From assembly GCA_023053575.1 (NCBI GenBank), contig JAKZAP010000015.1:15000142-15064141 (forward strand): a DNA stretch of 64,000 bases, in the 5' to 3' direction. The translations under genes and the position numbers were made by a program. This DNA is from Branchinecta lynchi. Its lineage: Eukaryota; Arthropoda; Branchiopoda; Anostraca; Branchinectidae. Positions 21,685 to 34,092 of the stretch are shown piece by piece (position 1 is the stretch's first letter; each line of letters opens with the position of its first letter). Below the pieces are notes generated by a model. It was given only the letters and a program-made list of their open reading frames with translations. It was not told the DNA's origin and searched no databases.

Positions 21685-24624
21685 ATTATAAACTAGAATT
21701 TGTGCGGGAAATAGCTGAATTAAAATTTTTTTGCCAAAGGCGCTCGCTTTAATATAGTCTGGGGAAGCTGCTGTCAGAACCTTGCCCTCTCCGGTTTGAA
21801 ATATTTCTGGAAATCCTCTGGAATCTTAAGGTTCGACTCAGTTTAAAAGCCAGAATTTGCATGGGAAACAGTTGTGCGAAATGCAAACTAAAAATGTTTG
21901 CATGGGGCTCTCAGTTTAATCTCGTCCTGTGTATAGCAGTTATAAATTGCTGCTGTGATGGTGTCCAGTAATACACATGTTCATGTAGTCTTCGCAGAAA
22001 CGATGCCGAGTAGCTGTCTAATCAGTTTTCGTGTTGCCCTTTAGGATTGTTAATTGTACCTAACTAATGCCTTTAATTTTTACATTTTAAAAATTTTAAT
22101 TAAATAAAAAGCTCGAATTGTGAGTTTCGAGGATTCGGTAGAATTTCTGGTAGATTGGTGAAATTTGTTGGGCTCCTTCTCCCCCCCCCCCCCCCCCCTC
22201 CCTCGACGAAATTAACTTTCGAAGCCCCCGATGACACTGACGCCCAGGGCGTCGCAAGGTGGCGGTTCAGCACCCCCCACCTTTTAGAGATTCGGTAAAA
22301 TTTCGGTCCGAAGGCCCAAAAGTTTACTAAAAATTGTTAGGTATTTTTTTGATAGCAGAACCATTCAATAAATTTACGGGGATTCAGTAGTGGTACGGAA
22401 TCCTAAATAGGCTGTCAGTACAAATCTCTTAGATTCGGTAAAGTTACCAGTGTTCGGTAGTTATCACAAAATTTGGTGAGAGAATTTACTGAAACCATTT
22501 GGTAATTTTTCGATGCCAGAACTATTCGGTATACTTATATGGATTTTGTAGTTACACAGAATCCTGAATAAGCTATCGGTTCAGAATTAGTCGGTATAAT
22601 AACTGGGATTCAGTAATTTATTCGTTATAATTGCCAGGATTCAGGAGTTAACCTCGAAACTCGGAAGAGGTTGAGTGAAGCACTGGTCGCGGACAGAACG
22701 GATGATCTGTAATTGCATTGATAGTCCTTACTTTTCTTTGGATCCCCGAAATAATATCTAATCAGAAATATTTCGAGAATTCGACCTGCATCGCGTTTCG
22801 TAATATTCTCTATTTTCGGGAAGGGCACATCATTCGACTGGTTTTAGGATTGAGATTTAGAAAGATTAAAAGGTAGAATCTGAATGGAAAATAAATTTGC
22901 CAGGAAAAAGCAAAATAAGATCTCGCCTGCGGCGCTCAATTTATGTGATTCAAGGTAGTATTGACTAGACTGCCGTTGCTGCTGCTGTCGGAAGGTCGCT
23001 CCATCCGGTTCCTCGAACTTCTTAGAGTATCGTATTTATTCCACGGTAAATGATAGAATTTGTAAGAGAAGCAGTTAAATTTTAGCCTACTGACAAAAAT
23101 AGTAGATCTGGAAAAAATCTCGCATACGGCGCTCAATTTAATTTTCTATTGGCTATAACAGATAGAGTTGTTACTGCAATCATGCCCGGCAATATGTTCT
23201 CCAAGTGGGCTTCGCTAAAACGCCGCCTAATAGTTGGCTTATCCTCTTTTCATGTTGCCCTTTAATGTACTCTTCCTACGTCATCCTTTCTGTTCCATAA
23301 TTTAGAGCTCGAATTCCCAGTTTCTAGGATTCGGTAAAAACTTTGGCTCTGCCCCTCTCCCCCCCCCCCCCCGAATGAATATGCACTTGCGATGCCCCTG
23401 CTGACGCCTGCTGGTTGCTTCGACAACTAAGAGCCTAAGAAGTAATTCAGGGTAATCCTGGGAGGCTAGAAGAGTTTACATCGGTTCGACACAATTTAAA
23501 CTAAATTGCTGGAAAACCGGTAAAGTGACGATTTAAATCCTCTACTTTCGATCTGCTGACTGTCCCCAAGGTGCTAAAAGGTCAGGTATCCAATGGATTT
23601 TTCGTTTCCTTACGGACGGACGTACCCATTTCGTAAAACTGCACAGAATAATCAGCTAATTTTCAGTCCAGAAATCCGCGCTGTTTCTGAAATTTGCAAA
23701 ATCTGGGGCGCTGGCTCTTACAGAAATGGAAAGAGAAGTTTTTAGTAGACCTCAAATCACCAAGTGTCCTTTAAATTCTAGAGGTGTAATTGAGAACGGA
23801 AGTTTTCTATCAGCCTTGCCGTCAAACCGGTCATATACTAAAATGTGTCATTTGCGCATCGAAATTACAAGTATGAGGATTTAAATGAGTATTGCGTAGT
23901 TAAATGCAGTTAGTCAACGCCTTTTTGTAGCAAAGCGAACTCTAAAATTGCTTTGTTAGACATAATCACTGTTTTAAAACTCCCGATTTTCCAGCCGATT
24001 TCTTAAAATTATCTCCCGACTATCTCCCGATTTTTTCGAAGCCGTTCCTGATTTTCAAAAACAAAAAGTGGAAGCACTGGTCTAGACATGTAGAATAAGA
24101 GATTACTGACTTTGTGGTGGGAGTTTGGTACCGGGGGGGGGGGGGGGTAGGGACCCATACACAACCTCTCTCTCGTGTGTTTGTTGCCCGAATGTTGTCT
24201 CGCCTTGGCAGAGGTTGGGTGAAGCAAAATCTGAAGGTTTGATTAAGTCCGTGCTTGGATACGGACTTATAAATCACCAGTTTCCGTATCAGGAAGTCCC
24301 TAGGAAAACAAATCAGGACAAGTCTCGTGTGGTGTGGCGTAGGAAAAACAGGGGAATCGTCTATATATTGTTCTCTCCATGAATGGGCCCCTGATTAACA
24401 TTGTATGAGACGAAGGGAGTCGGAAGTTTGCCTGCTGCTTTCTTTTCTTTTCGTTTATCTTTTTTGTTTTCGGTTCTGCTGGATTGACCACAATGAAAGA
24501 CTTACCTACGTCCGCTTCAGATAAGATTTTTTTTTTCGGTACCGGTTGAACGCCTGGTTCTTTGTATTCATAAAAAAAAATTATGAAGCATCGAGGCTGT
24601 CGAAAAAAACGCGACATATCCGTA
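21685..24624. repeat. Diverged duplicated block with long poly-C/poly-G runs
   Basis: 'gctcgaatt...gagtttc(g/t)aggattcggta' occurs near 22111 and 23307, each followed by a long C run (about 22178-22198 and 23357-23371). 'agaattt/agaatct' blocks with 'ctcgcctgcggcgctcaattt' and 'ctcgcatacggcgctcaattt' recur at 22920 and 23120. 'attcggtat' and 'ggattcagtag' strings recur between 22260 and 22640. A run of 14 G lies at 24134-24147. This looks like old repeated sequence with no coding content that I can recognise. Confidence 0.45.
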
Positions 24625-25006
24625 GTTTATACCTTTATATTGTAAGCGTTTTTTAATAACTGGTAGGCTATCTACTGCACCGACAAGATAGCTTCAGGGA
24701 ATCTTGTCTCTGGTTGAATATGTGTGTTATGTACTATATAGTATGTTTAGTACATCACTAAATAAATGATATTCCGTACACTTCGCTTCATGAATACCCA
24801 GGTGGCCATACAGTACATATATTTGTGTGTTTACATCGACATTGGACATATTACATACATAGTATCAAAGTCGCGTTAAAGCATAAACAACATGATTCCC
24901 TCTTATTATATCATGCTCTTCAAAACCTTTAAAACGCATTACAACATTGCTTTAAAAACTCTTCTAGCTTTAAGTTATTTGGGGTTACATTTGATTGATT
25001 GATTTC

Positions 25007-25140
25007 TTTAAAGTTTAACCGAAAAGGTCTAGGATACGACAATCTAGTTACCCATCACTTGTTCACTTAAATAATCTTGAAAACCCGATGAAAAAGCGTT
25101 AGTTTGTTTTTCTGATATTTCCGAATAAGCGATTATACCA
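25007..25140. repeat. Dispersed repeat K, partial copy
   Basis: 'ctttaaagtttaaccgaaaa', 'gacaatctagttacccatca' and 'cttgaaaacccgatgaaaa' align with the starts of the K copies at 14865 and 53135. It breaks off after the 'ataagcgatta' segment. Confidence 0.6.
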
Positions 25141-25809
25141 TTGTGCTTGCCGCTCTTCCCGTTTTTGTGATAGCTCTATGGTGCCTGGAACATTTGGCAA
25201 CAACAACAGCAGCAAACAAATAAATAAACCGGTGTGGACTAAATTGTGACAGAATTCCATACAAGCGTGATCGTGTACCAAATAAACAAAAAAGTGTCTG
25301 CAGTGCCAAAAACAAACTAGATATGGCGGAACGTCGTTTCTGCTAGTGAGGTGTCTTGTGTATTGATAGTGGCTGCCCGATTTTCATCATCAGCAACTGT
25401 TGCATCAGATGGAACACCTTTAGCAATGTCTTGGAACCTTTATTACAGGGTTGGTGGGAGATACAGTGTTTAATTAAATTACTGGTCTCTCTCAACCTTG
25501 TGGTTACGGACCAACATTCGACAAACCTTTGCCACCTGTTACTTATCCAATTATCTGAGGTAAATCCTTCCTTATTCCTTTGAATCACTAAGAATGGCCG
25601 ATTCAGTCAGGATTGAGGGCAGATTGAGGGGGACTGTATGGCTGCTAAATGGCCTAACATTGTCTGAACCGTTCTATCCTAATAATAAGATTTTTCTCAA
25701 AAATATGGAAAGTAGAATTGCATGACATTTCAGTAATCACTAGAATTTGCTTGTATTGTTGTACAATGCAGGGAAAGGAGGGGTACCTGACCTCATTTTA
25801 CACTAACTC
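25141..25809. other. Intronic sequence, nothing recognised
   Basis: A segment near 25480-25520 (ctctctcaaccttgtggtta) has a diverged relative near 27395, so both may belong to one old repeat. Confidence 0.4.
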
Positions 25810-25823
25810 AATGTTTCAGCGAA

Positions 25824-26035
25824 TAAATATTCTTTGAGCCCAAGCTGACTTTGAAACATTTATTCAAACAATGTTTGCAACGGATACGTCAGCTATGATT
25901 TTTCATCAGTGATATTTCGGCCCTTCTTGGCAAGGGTCCTCGCCAGGCACTGGCGAGGACCCTTGCCAAGAAGGGCCGAAATATCGCTGATGAAAAATCA
26001 TAGCTGACGTATCCGTTGCAAACATTGTTTAAATA
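25824..26035. mobile_element. Long palindromic (foldback) element
   Basis: Two arms of 94 bases (25852-25945 and 25951-26044) pair with about three mismatches around a 5-base loop. The outer part of the right arm runs a few bases past the element proper. The arms carry ggatacgtcagctatgat and tatttcggcccttcttggc. The 14-base string aatgtttcagcgaa lies at 25810-25823 and again at 26036-26049, so it may be a target-site duplication. A second, more diverged palindrome is at 40975-41140, and a single half is near 55.28 kb. No coding capacity. Confidence 0.8.
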
Positions 26036-26049
26036 AATGTTTCAGCGAA

Positions 26050-27280
26050 AATGTTTAAATGAAATGTGCATGCTGTCTGACGGTCAAGAGGTAAAATATG
26101 ACTTTTTTTAATAAAAAAAAACTTCTGACTCTTGGGCATGAACCCTTATTATTGTGTTCAAAATACTCAAATTCTGTGCCTTTTCTTTGTTTTCAAGCTG
26201 CTTTGTAAAGGTATTTTCGGGTCATCGACTTTGGTAACTGAAGGGATCTTTTCTGAAAAGAAAATATGTTTAACTAGAAATACTGAAGCAATATTTATCT
26301 GTTAATTTTGTAAACCATTCAATTAGCTTCGATCTAGTGTGTTTGTCATATTTGTTCGTTCCGTTTTTAGCCAGATAGATTATTCTGAAGGCAAGACTTC
26401 TCTGGAAAATTGAAATCTTGTCTGAGGTTGTCAACCCCTCCTTTAATGCAGAGTATGCGATTCAACGCCTTTCACACTTTTTTCCCCTAACTTTGCTGTA
26501 TTCCACTCTTTCTTGCTTATGAAAAAGTTTTTCGCAAATTCTAAACTCTTCCTTCTTTCATTTGCTGGTTAAAATGAACTAGCAGCAAGGTAAAATAATT
26601 TTTACGAAGTTGTCGGTTAGTTTGAGTGTCTGACCTACCAGTCAAGGAAAAAATCTGATTTATTATATATTGACAAAAAAATATGTTAATTTCCAGACTG
26701 TTGTATGTTTGTTTGTGAATGCTTGGAGCTTTGAAAAAAAAACAGAGCCGAAAATATTCAGTGGGACTGCATAACCTCGTCAAAACCATTCAGACCCAAT
26801 ACTATAAATTTTCTGTTCTATTTGCCACCATTCAGTAATCCCTAGGATTTGCCTGTACAATGCAGATAGAACAGTAGCAGCATGCTTATTTGGACACCTC
26901 TCTAAATTTTCCATATCTTGGCCCTGTTTACAAAACAGTTGACAATATAGTGAAATATCAAATTTTGTATCAGTAAATAGGAGTCTCTTGCAGCAATTTT
27001 CCTGTCACAAAATGAAAAGTTGTTTTTACCTACATTCTTTGAATTTAAATATATCCTTCTTTAATTTTCTGGTTCAAATCGACCAGCTGTGAGGTAAACA
27101 AAACAAAAAATGGAATGAGTTGTCTGTCGGTTTGAGTGCTTGAAGTATCTGTGAAGGAAAAAAAATCTGATAAAGTATGTACACGCTCGTTACCTATTGA
27201 CAAAAATATGTTGAGTTTCAGACTGTTGTGTTGTTTTGTGAAAGCTTGGAACCTTGAAAGAAGAAACAGAGCAAGGGGGA
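26050..27280. repeat. Diverged tandem duplication, unit about 500 bp
   Basis: 26550-26760 and 27050-27275 share the order 'tccttctttmattt.ctggtt', 'gttgtc.gt.ggtttgagtg', 'aaggaaaaaatctgat', 'attgacaaaaatatgtt' and 'cagactgttgt'. Part of the left flank (25720-25775) resembles 26825-26870. Old duplication. Confidence 0.55.
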
Positions 27281-28679
27281 GCAGAGCCTAAACTGTTCAA
27301 GTCTTGGATGAAACCTAACAATTAGTACATATACTAGCATTTTGGCACCTTTTTTACGTTGGGTGCAGTATTGATATTTGATTTGAACCGCTGGTGTCTC
27401 TTAACCCTGTGGTTAAGGACCAATATTTAACGCACCTTACCTGAACAATGTTTTAGCACCTTTAGCACCCACCATTCTAAGCACATTCCAGGTTTCACCT
27501 TCAGCTCAGTTTGCCTTCCATCCACTGTGTCCAAACCCTGACAACCATCAAGATGCTAAAAAATTGTATCAGTCTACAAACTATGTTTGTCCAGACAAGT
27601 AGCCCATTTCTTAGGCCAAACTACTGAAATGCAGCTGCTCAGAATAAAGACCAGTCTATTTTTTTTTACTATTTTACGCCAAAAACACAATGAAGCACTT
27701 AGAATAAAACCGTATATCTCTTTAGCTTCATGAGTTTCAAAACATTGTAAAGCCCATTATGCTTCACTAAATTTCATCCAATCAGGTGCAGTTTTGACTG
27801 ATGATGACCAACACAGCTGTTCGAATGTAACTGGCACAAGGCAAGCCTGCAAGGCTGAAATCGCCAGGTCCATATTATCCTGAAAGTAATCATAAAATTA
27901 GAATGCAAGTTTATGTTTGAATATAAAGCTTCATGCTACTGTTTCTCTATGGCTTCCCCGTCTTCTTCTTCAAACACACAGCTATCTGAGCACTGAGCAG
28001 TCCTCACATAGTTAATTAACCCCCCAAAATACCCCATTTATTGGTATATAGATTATATTATTTTCAAAATACTGAACACTGTCAGTAGTTTCATAACAGA
28101 TAACACAAGACAAGGATGCTCAGGTTCAATGGACAACACTCAACAGACAACACCTTGGATGTAATCTGTTGTGTTTGAAACTCGTTATGGGTGAATATGT
28201 TATCGTTATGGGTGTCATATGTCTCGTATATGTTATGCATAATAAGCATTGCCAGGAAGAGCAAGAAAGGGAATAAAAGTGAAAGAAGTATTACATAATT
28301 TTAGTAAGGACGAAGCAAACCTGGTCCAAAAAAAACTGGAACCAAAATACAACGAATATTTGCTTTCAAGGTAGATACTAGTTTTGGGCAAGAAAGGTAA
28401 TATGAAGAAATGTATGATTTTCGTGAGGATGAAGGGGAGTTAGTTTCGACTTACACCTTGACAGGGGTGTAACTAACATCCTGGGAGGGGGGAGGGGCTA
28501 TGCTAATTAACAAGCTTCAAAGATTCAATCCTAGCTAACAAATTCTTGCCATTAGCTACCGGCATGATAATTACCATCTGCAAACACGTACGTGAATAAG
28601 GGCTTTTGAACATCCAAGCCCTTGTAAGTAGCTTCTGAGGTGTGAACACTCAGCTCGCAATTCGCCTTACACCAGTTCA
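27281..28679. other. Intronic sequence, nothing recognised
   Basis: No exon, repeat partner or RNA gene was seen. Confidence 0.5.
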
Positions 28680-28930
28680 GCGCTCCAAGTGGACTAGTTT
28701 CTGCCAATCCCCCATTGTCTCAGAATCAGTACTCGTATAGACACACTAAGCAGTCGGATTCATAAGGTATTGGGTAACTTTCAGTTTCTGCTACTGAGAC
28801 ATAAGCAAAACCTCCATTAGGGACTCAGATTGCAGGTTTTCTACTCATGAACCTGTGGATCTATTTTACTCTGTCAATTGCGGTGGTGAGGTAGAGGGGG
28901 ATTTACAGAAACTAGTCCGCTTAGCATTTG
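28680..28930. repeat. Imperfect inverted repeat
   Basis: 'aagtggactagtttctgcca' followed by atcccccattg at 28688 pairs imperfectly with the block ending ttacagaaactagtccgctt near 28925. Possibly an eroded MITE; the outer limits are not clear. Confidence 0.4.
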
Positions 28931-29569
28931 TAACAGGGGTTGCATTTTTAACCACTGACAGAAACAATTAAAGCTCGTTTTACATTCTTCTCATATATTC
29001 CCTTATTATGTCTTAAAGGACACCTCGCACTACAGAGTGTTTCTGCTGTTTTGGGATATTTGACTACTTTACAACTTAGCTTTCCTTACAGAAAATTACA
29101 CAAGGCTGTAGCTTTTCTTGGCCTCTCCTTACAGCCCCTCACCCTGGATGGCAAACTCGGCAAAATTTGCATAACCAGTTTTCGCACCAATGAGCCAACA
29201 GTATTGGCCTGTTTGACTATCCTCCCATTTTATTTGTCCCCCTGCTAACACCCCCAGAATACCTAAAAAAAAAAAGAATCCTAATACATGTGTCACAAAT
29301 GCCAATGCAAGATCTACAACTGAAAAGCTAGAAACCTACCTAATGTGATACTCTTCTTCATCGAGTTGGTTGAAACCAGCTGTTACCAACAAAGCTTCTA
29401 TAGATGCGGCGCAGAAAAGTGATTGCCTTTAGTCACCTGTGTCTTCTGATTGCTGGGGGGTAGTAACTATGGGTTGATCTTGGAAGGGTGTTCTGAACTT
29501 CTCAAGGCTCGACTGCACTTCAACCTAAAATAGAAACAGTTTTCAAAGGATGGAATTTCTAGCCAATTA

Positions 29570-29885
29570 CACTGTAAAAAGTCTCTCCTACATCGGTCTT
29601 TAGAGGTTGCACATCACCAACTCGGTGATTTTTATTTCGAATTCGGAGAGTTAAAATCCGAATACAGGATTAAAACGCTAAAATGCGAAATGCTGCAGAT
29701 TAAGTTATCCTAGTCTGCAGTATTTTGCATTCTAACGTTTTAATCCTGTATCGGATTCTAACTCCCCGAATTCGGATTTTAACCCTCCGAATTCGGATTT
29801 TAACTCTCCGAATTCGGATTTTAACTCTCTGATGATGTGTGATGTGCAACCACCAAAGTCCGATGTAGGAGAGACATTTACAGTG
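29570..29885. mobile_element. CACTGTAAA-end MITE with TA duplication
   Basis: The left end cactgtaaaaagtctctcct and the right end aggagagacatttacagtg form inverted repeats that continue for about 50 bases (tacatcgg, ggttgcacatcac). Both sides are flanked by TA (29568-29569, 29886-29887), the target duplication of Tc1/mariner-type transposases. Internally 'ccgaattcggattttaac' is repeated three to four times. Non-autonomous. Confidence 0.88.
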
Positions 29886-30439
29886 TAGTTATCTTGTCAC
29901 AGTTCCTCCAAACATTTATATGTGGCCTCACCAAGAAGTATGACTAGATAGTTTCTTTGAAGAGCCAGACCATGTTTTTATATGCTACCCAAACGTCTCA
30001 AGCAGTAAGACTGGTTTGGTCTCAAACAGGGAGCGGCGAATCAGCATGGTACCAGATATACATAACAAAGTCATCCCTGTTGTTTGTATGGTTGAGAGTC
30101 TTGATTACCTCCTAGTAAACCAACCATTGCTAATTTTTTTCTCATAAAAACCTGACATATGTAATGTATATTTTGATGACCTAGCCTACTACAAAGCGAT
30201 TCTTATTGGGTTTTTCTTATCAAGAAATTATTCAACAGTTACCAATGAGTTGCGATTCTGCACATTGACATTTTGCTTCTGCATGATCTATGTTGGTATA
30301 CTGTCTGTGCATATGGTGTCATTATGGGCTTACTGGTTAGGTTTGTTTTTAAGCCTGTTCATTTACTGATTTCATTTGTGAAAATAAAGCAAACAAGAAT
30401 ATAGAATATGCACTGTGTAGGACAGAATCCACAGTAGGT
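29886..30439. other. Intronic sequence, nothing recognised
   Basis: No feature was seen. Confidence 0.5.
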
Positions 30440-31000
30440 ATCTTCAAAGGCAAACAGTGCAAGGATTGCTGTGATGATCGATTATTTGCTTGGTGTGCTA
30501 GCTTTTTGCAAGGGACCTAAGGCTGAGTATGTTCCAGGCTGTCTGGCATTCCATTCCCTTTTTGGCTCTTTTCACATGGTACAGGCAGGTCGATGCCAGT
30601 CCATTTTCTTCAGAAATACAGAATTGGACTGACATTCTCGTCAAAGTACATTGAGGCTTGCTTGTTTCATATTTGAAGGCAAAGCAACAGACTTCTCTGT
30701 TGCAGTGTGTAAGATTATAGCTGGTAACAACAACAACAAGCATGCAAACAAGATTGTAAACAAGGTGTAGGCTATTCCCAGAAATCACAGGATCTGCAAA
30801 GGCAAACAGTCCAAGGATTGCTTCTGGGATTGACTATTTTCTTGGTAGGCTAGCATTTTGCAAGGACCTAAGGCTGAGTATGTTCCAGGCTGTATGGCTT
30901 TCTATTCTCCATGGCTTTTTTTCACAAAGCCAGTAATTTTTCTTTGGAAATATAGAATCGGAACGTCATTCTTGTCGTAGTATATTGAAACATGATATGA
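30440..31000. repeat. Tandem duplication, offset about 347 bp
   Basis: aaaggcaaacagtgcaagga at 30447 recurs as aaaggcaaacagtccaagga near 30796. Each is followed by 'cttggt.g.gctag.ttttgcaag' and ggctgagtatgttccaggct. Confidence 0.7.
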
Positions 31001-32549
31001 ACTTGGTCTTTATAGGTTGTGAGAAGCCAAAGGACTAATTTGAATTAATAGGTGTGTGGTACTACATATGTGGTGTATTTGCTTGGCTTTATTTCTATTT
31101 ATTGATTTTTTTACCTTATTTTTTTGAAAAGCACAAGGGTAAAAAAGGCTTTCTTCTTTGCAACTCTTTGAGGAACCCTGAGTGCGCAATTTACTTGGAT
31201 TAAAAGTGACTTATTTGCAGATGACTTGACTTCGCTACGCTAAAGTCTAGTTTATTTTTAGCCAGTTTAGGTCCATCCCTAGTTTGTCCTGTTTCTTCAG
31301 TATTATTTGAAGATGCTTTACGAAAAATTGGTATAAGAGTATTCTACAAACCTGTAAAGATTCTGTCGATCAGTCGTTCCAAGAGGACCATGTGACTTCA
31401 TAAAAATTCCTCCATTGACTCCACTCCGTTGAAGAACACTGGAAGATTTCCTTGACACGGCAAGTCTTCTGGTTGTTACCCTTGTCAGTAGGCAGTCTTC
31501 TGAGCTGTTTTAATAATCAAGGATTGAGCGACGACTGATATTTGCCATATCTGACCTCGACCAAAATATGAGCTTGAAAAATCATGTTTGGTCGACATTT
31601 TAAATTTTCGCGGGCGAATTGTGGACGGATTCACCATGGGAAAGCGTCCACATTCTCAACGTCCCTACTGAAGACTACTGTGGACAGAATGAAAATCCCT
31701 AATGGGTGTTGTAATAATTCAATGTGTTTGAATCTAAGATGTAAAAATAAGTTGCCTGTTCAGTTAAACTTTAAAGACCAAGACGCAGTAGATTCAGCTT
31801 CAGTCCCATTATTATATCCAACATGTATGACTCCTTTGAAAATATACTGGGTTTCGAAGATTACAACCCGGATGTTTTCAGCCTCGCTTGTCTACCATCT
31901 TGGTTTGATGAGAAATAGGGAAAAGCTTTGGAAGAGCTTTGTAGGGGTCGAAATTTATTTTGTTCCTTTATTTTTATTTAAATAAAACTGAACTGAACTG
32001 AAGCTTGCATAACTGGTATTCTTGACCAAATAAGGGGATGATGAAATGGGACCTAAAAGTGTGTGTGTTTGAACAGGGTGTACTAAACGAAGTACATTTG
32101 AAGATTGCAGAAAGTAAAGCCCGAAGTGTATAGGAAAAAGCCTACGGGGTTTATACGAAGCAAAATTGGAAAGACATATTGGTGACTACGGGTGTGCGGC
32201 CGTTTCAAGAACTTTCCCGAACCAGCTTGTCTATACAGCCTCGTTGGGTTCTACCAGGCTGAATTCTGCTTACTAGGTTCCTATTGCGTGTCCAGGGTGG
32301 CACATTTTAAGTAAAGAAAGTAAAGCGACCGGACTCGAGACTACTCGGTAGTTATGAATAATTTCCAGACTGGAGCCATAAGACGTGGGATGAGGCCAAG
32401 GCGTTGTAGAGTTTAGCTAGCAGACTAAGTGAAAAGTGGACTTTGTTCGTCCCGATGGAAGCGTAAGCGACTCAAAGTTTCTTCTCCACGTTCTTAGCCG
32501 TTCCTCGCGAATCTCGCCGTTCCCCGAGGACATGTAACGGGTCACAAAA
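31001..32549. other. Intronic sequence; retroelement-like tail near 31980
   Basis: aataaaactgaactgaactg near 31981 looks like the (TGAAC)n or A-rich tail of a retroelement. The open frame before it (31584-31985) has no motif that I recognise, so no family is assigned. Confidence 0.35.
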
Positions 32550-33620
32550 TCTCAAATCATAGTCAATCCGGGCCCAGTTGCCCATGAGCGGGAGGGTGGG
32601 GAGAGGGGGTGAAGTCTCAAGATTTTCTTAGTAGCCAGAGGATATAGGTATAGGAAAGTTCGTCATTCCAGCTCCAGCCGTGGTCAAGTTAAGATCTTAG
32701 CCACAGCGCATTTTGGGCCCAATTGTCCCAGAACAGGGTGAGTGTGGGTTTCGGACCACAAAAAGTGCAACTAGGTCCCAGTCCCATCAATAATACCAAG
32801 TTTGAGTTGATGCCTGTCACGGTTCACGAGTTTTGGACTCCACTATCTGGGCAATTTGGGTCCAGTTGCCCCTGAATTAGGTGTTTGTGGGGGGGTTGGG
32901 GCTGAAAAGCACAACTAGACCCCAGCTCCGACATGTACCAATTTAGGGGGGGGGGACCCTGTTGTGGATATACCTGACATTACCTTATTGTATATTCGCT
33001 GAGAAGTATAACATTTTGCTTTATTCGAGACTGAAAGAGCACGGTGGGTTTGAGTCATACGCTACTTAGGACATCTGTCCCTACCCCCTCGTGAGGTGAT
33101 TGGTTTTGAGAGTGGAAATTAAGGTCAGGCCCGCTGGTCTTCAGAGGATCTCCATGCTATCCACAATGTCTCAGTGACCCTATTCAAGACCTAGCCATAT
33201 CCACCACCCTCTAACCATATCAGACCCCTAAAAAGCGCAACTAGACCCCAGCGCCAACACTTGTACTATGTTTCAACTTGATCTCTGTCATTGTTCACGG
33301 TTTATAATCTCCACTCAATAGGCAATATGGGCCCATTTGCTCCTGAACCTGGTGGATGTGGGGGGTGGTACCCCTACTAAGTACAACTAGACTCTATTGC
33401 GAACAGTTATACCAGCCTTCAACTTAAAATCTGTCATTATTCACTGGTTATAAATCCACTGAGTAGGCAATCTTTGCCCACTTGCCCCTGAATCGGATGG
33501 GTGGGAGAGTTGGGAGTCCCAAAAGGCACAACTAGACCACAATACCCACAAGTGTACCAAGTTTGAACTTGATACATGTACTGGTTCACGGGTTATGAGC
33601 TCCACAAAAACGGTGAAAAC
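32550..33620. repeat. Minisatellite-like block, diverged units of about 150-240 bp
   Basis: Units share 'ttgggcccagttgcccctga', 'gcacaactagaccccag', 'taccaagtttgaacttgat' and 'ggttcacg.gttttgga.tcca' near 32565, 32700, 32860, 33210, 33325 and 33470. A related block lies at 52520-52925. The spacing is irregular and the units diverged. Confidence 0.7.
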
Positions 33621-33688
33621 CGAAAGCCGAAAGCTGCTGCATCGCTCGCAGTAGCGGATTTTTCCAAGGAACACTCCACTAAACATGA

Positions 33689-34092
33689 GTTGCGTTTTTA
33701 CACATACCATGGTATCTGATACCATGGTCTGAAGTCGTTTTTGCAGTTATCGTGGTATCTGATACCACGGTCAAAAGGCGTTTTTGCAGTTATCGCGAGT
33801 TAGCAGTGTATCAGATATTCAGATACTACGGTCCGACCGTGGTAACTGGTCGTGGTATATCAAAAGTCATCTCACTTTCGTCAAATTGTGTCAGGTTGGT
33901 GAGAAAGAAGTTTAGCACTTAGTGATGTAACTGGATATCTGTTTTCTTTTGGGATGATTTTGAAAAGTTCAATTTCGGCAATAATCGTTTTTGCCGACCA
34001 CTGTGTATCAAATACCACGATAACTGCAAAAACGAATAATTGCAGATCCGGTTACCGTGGTAACAGATACCATGGTATCGGCAAAACGCAAC
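33689..34092. mobile_element. GTTGCG-end MITE family A, copy 2
   Basis: Left gttgcgtttttacacatacc and right ggtatcggcaaaacgcaac (followed by TA) are inverted. The interior is collinear with the 17.7-kb copy in the opposite orientation and carries an extra 'gtcgtttttgcagttatcg' unit. Confidence 0.85.

Noticed and set aside
31584..31985. 133-codon frame before a retroelement-like tail
   Set aside because: No reverse transcriptase, nuclease or gag motif could be read, so no family was assigned.
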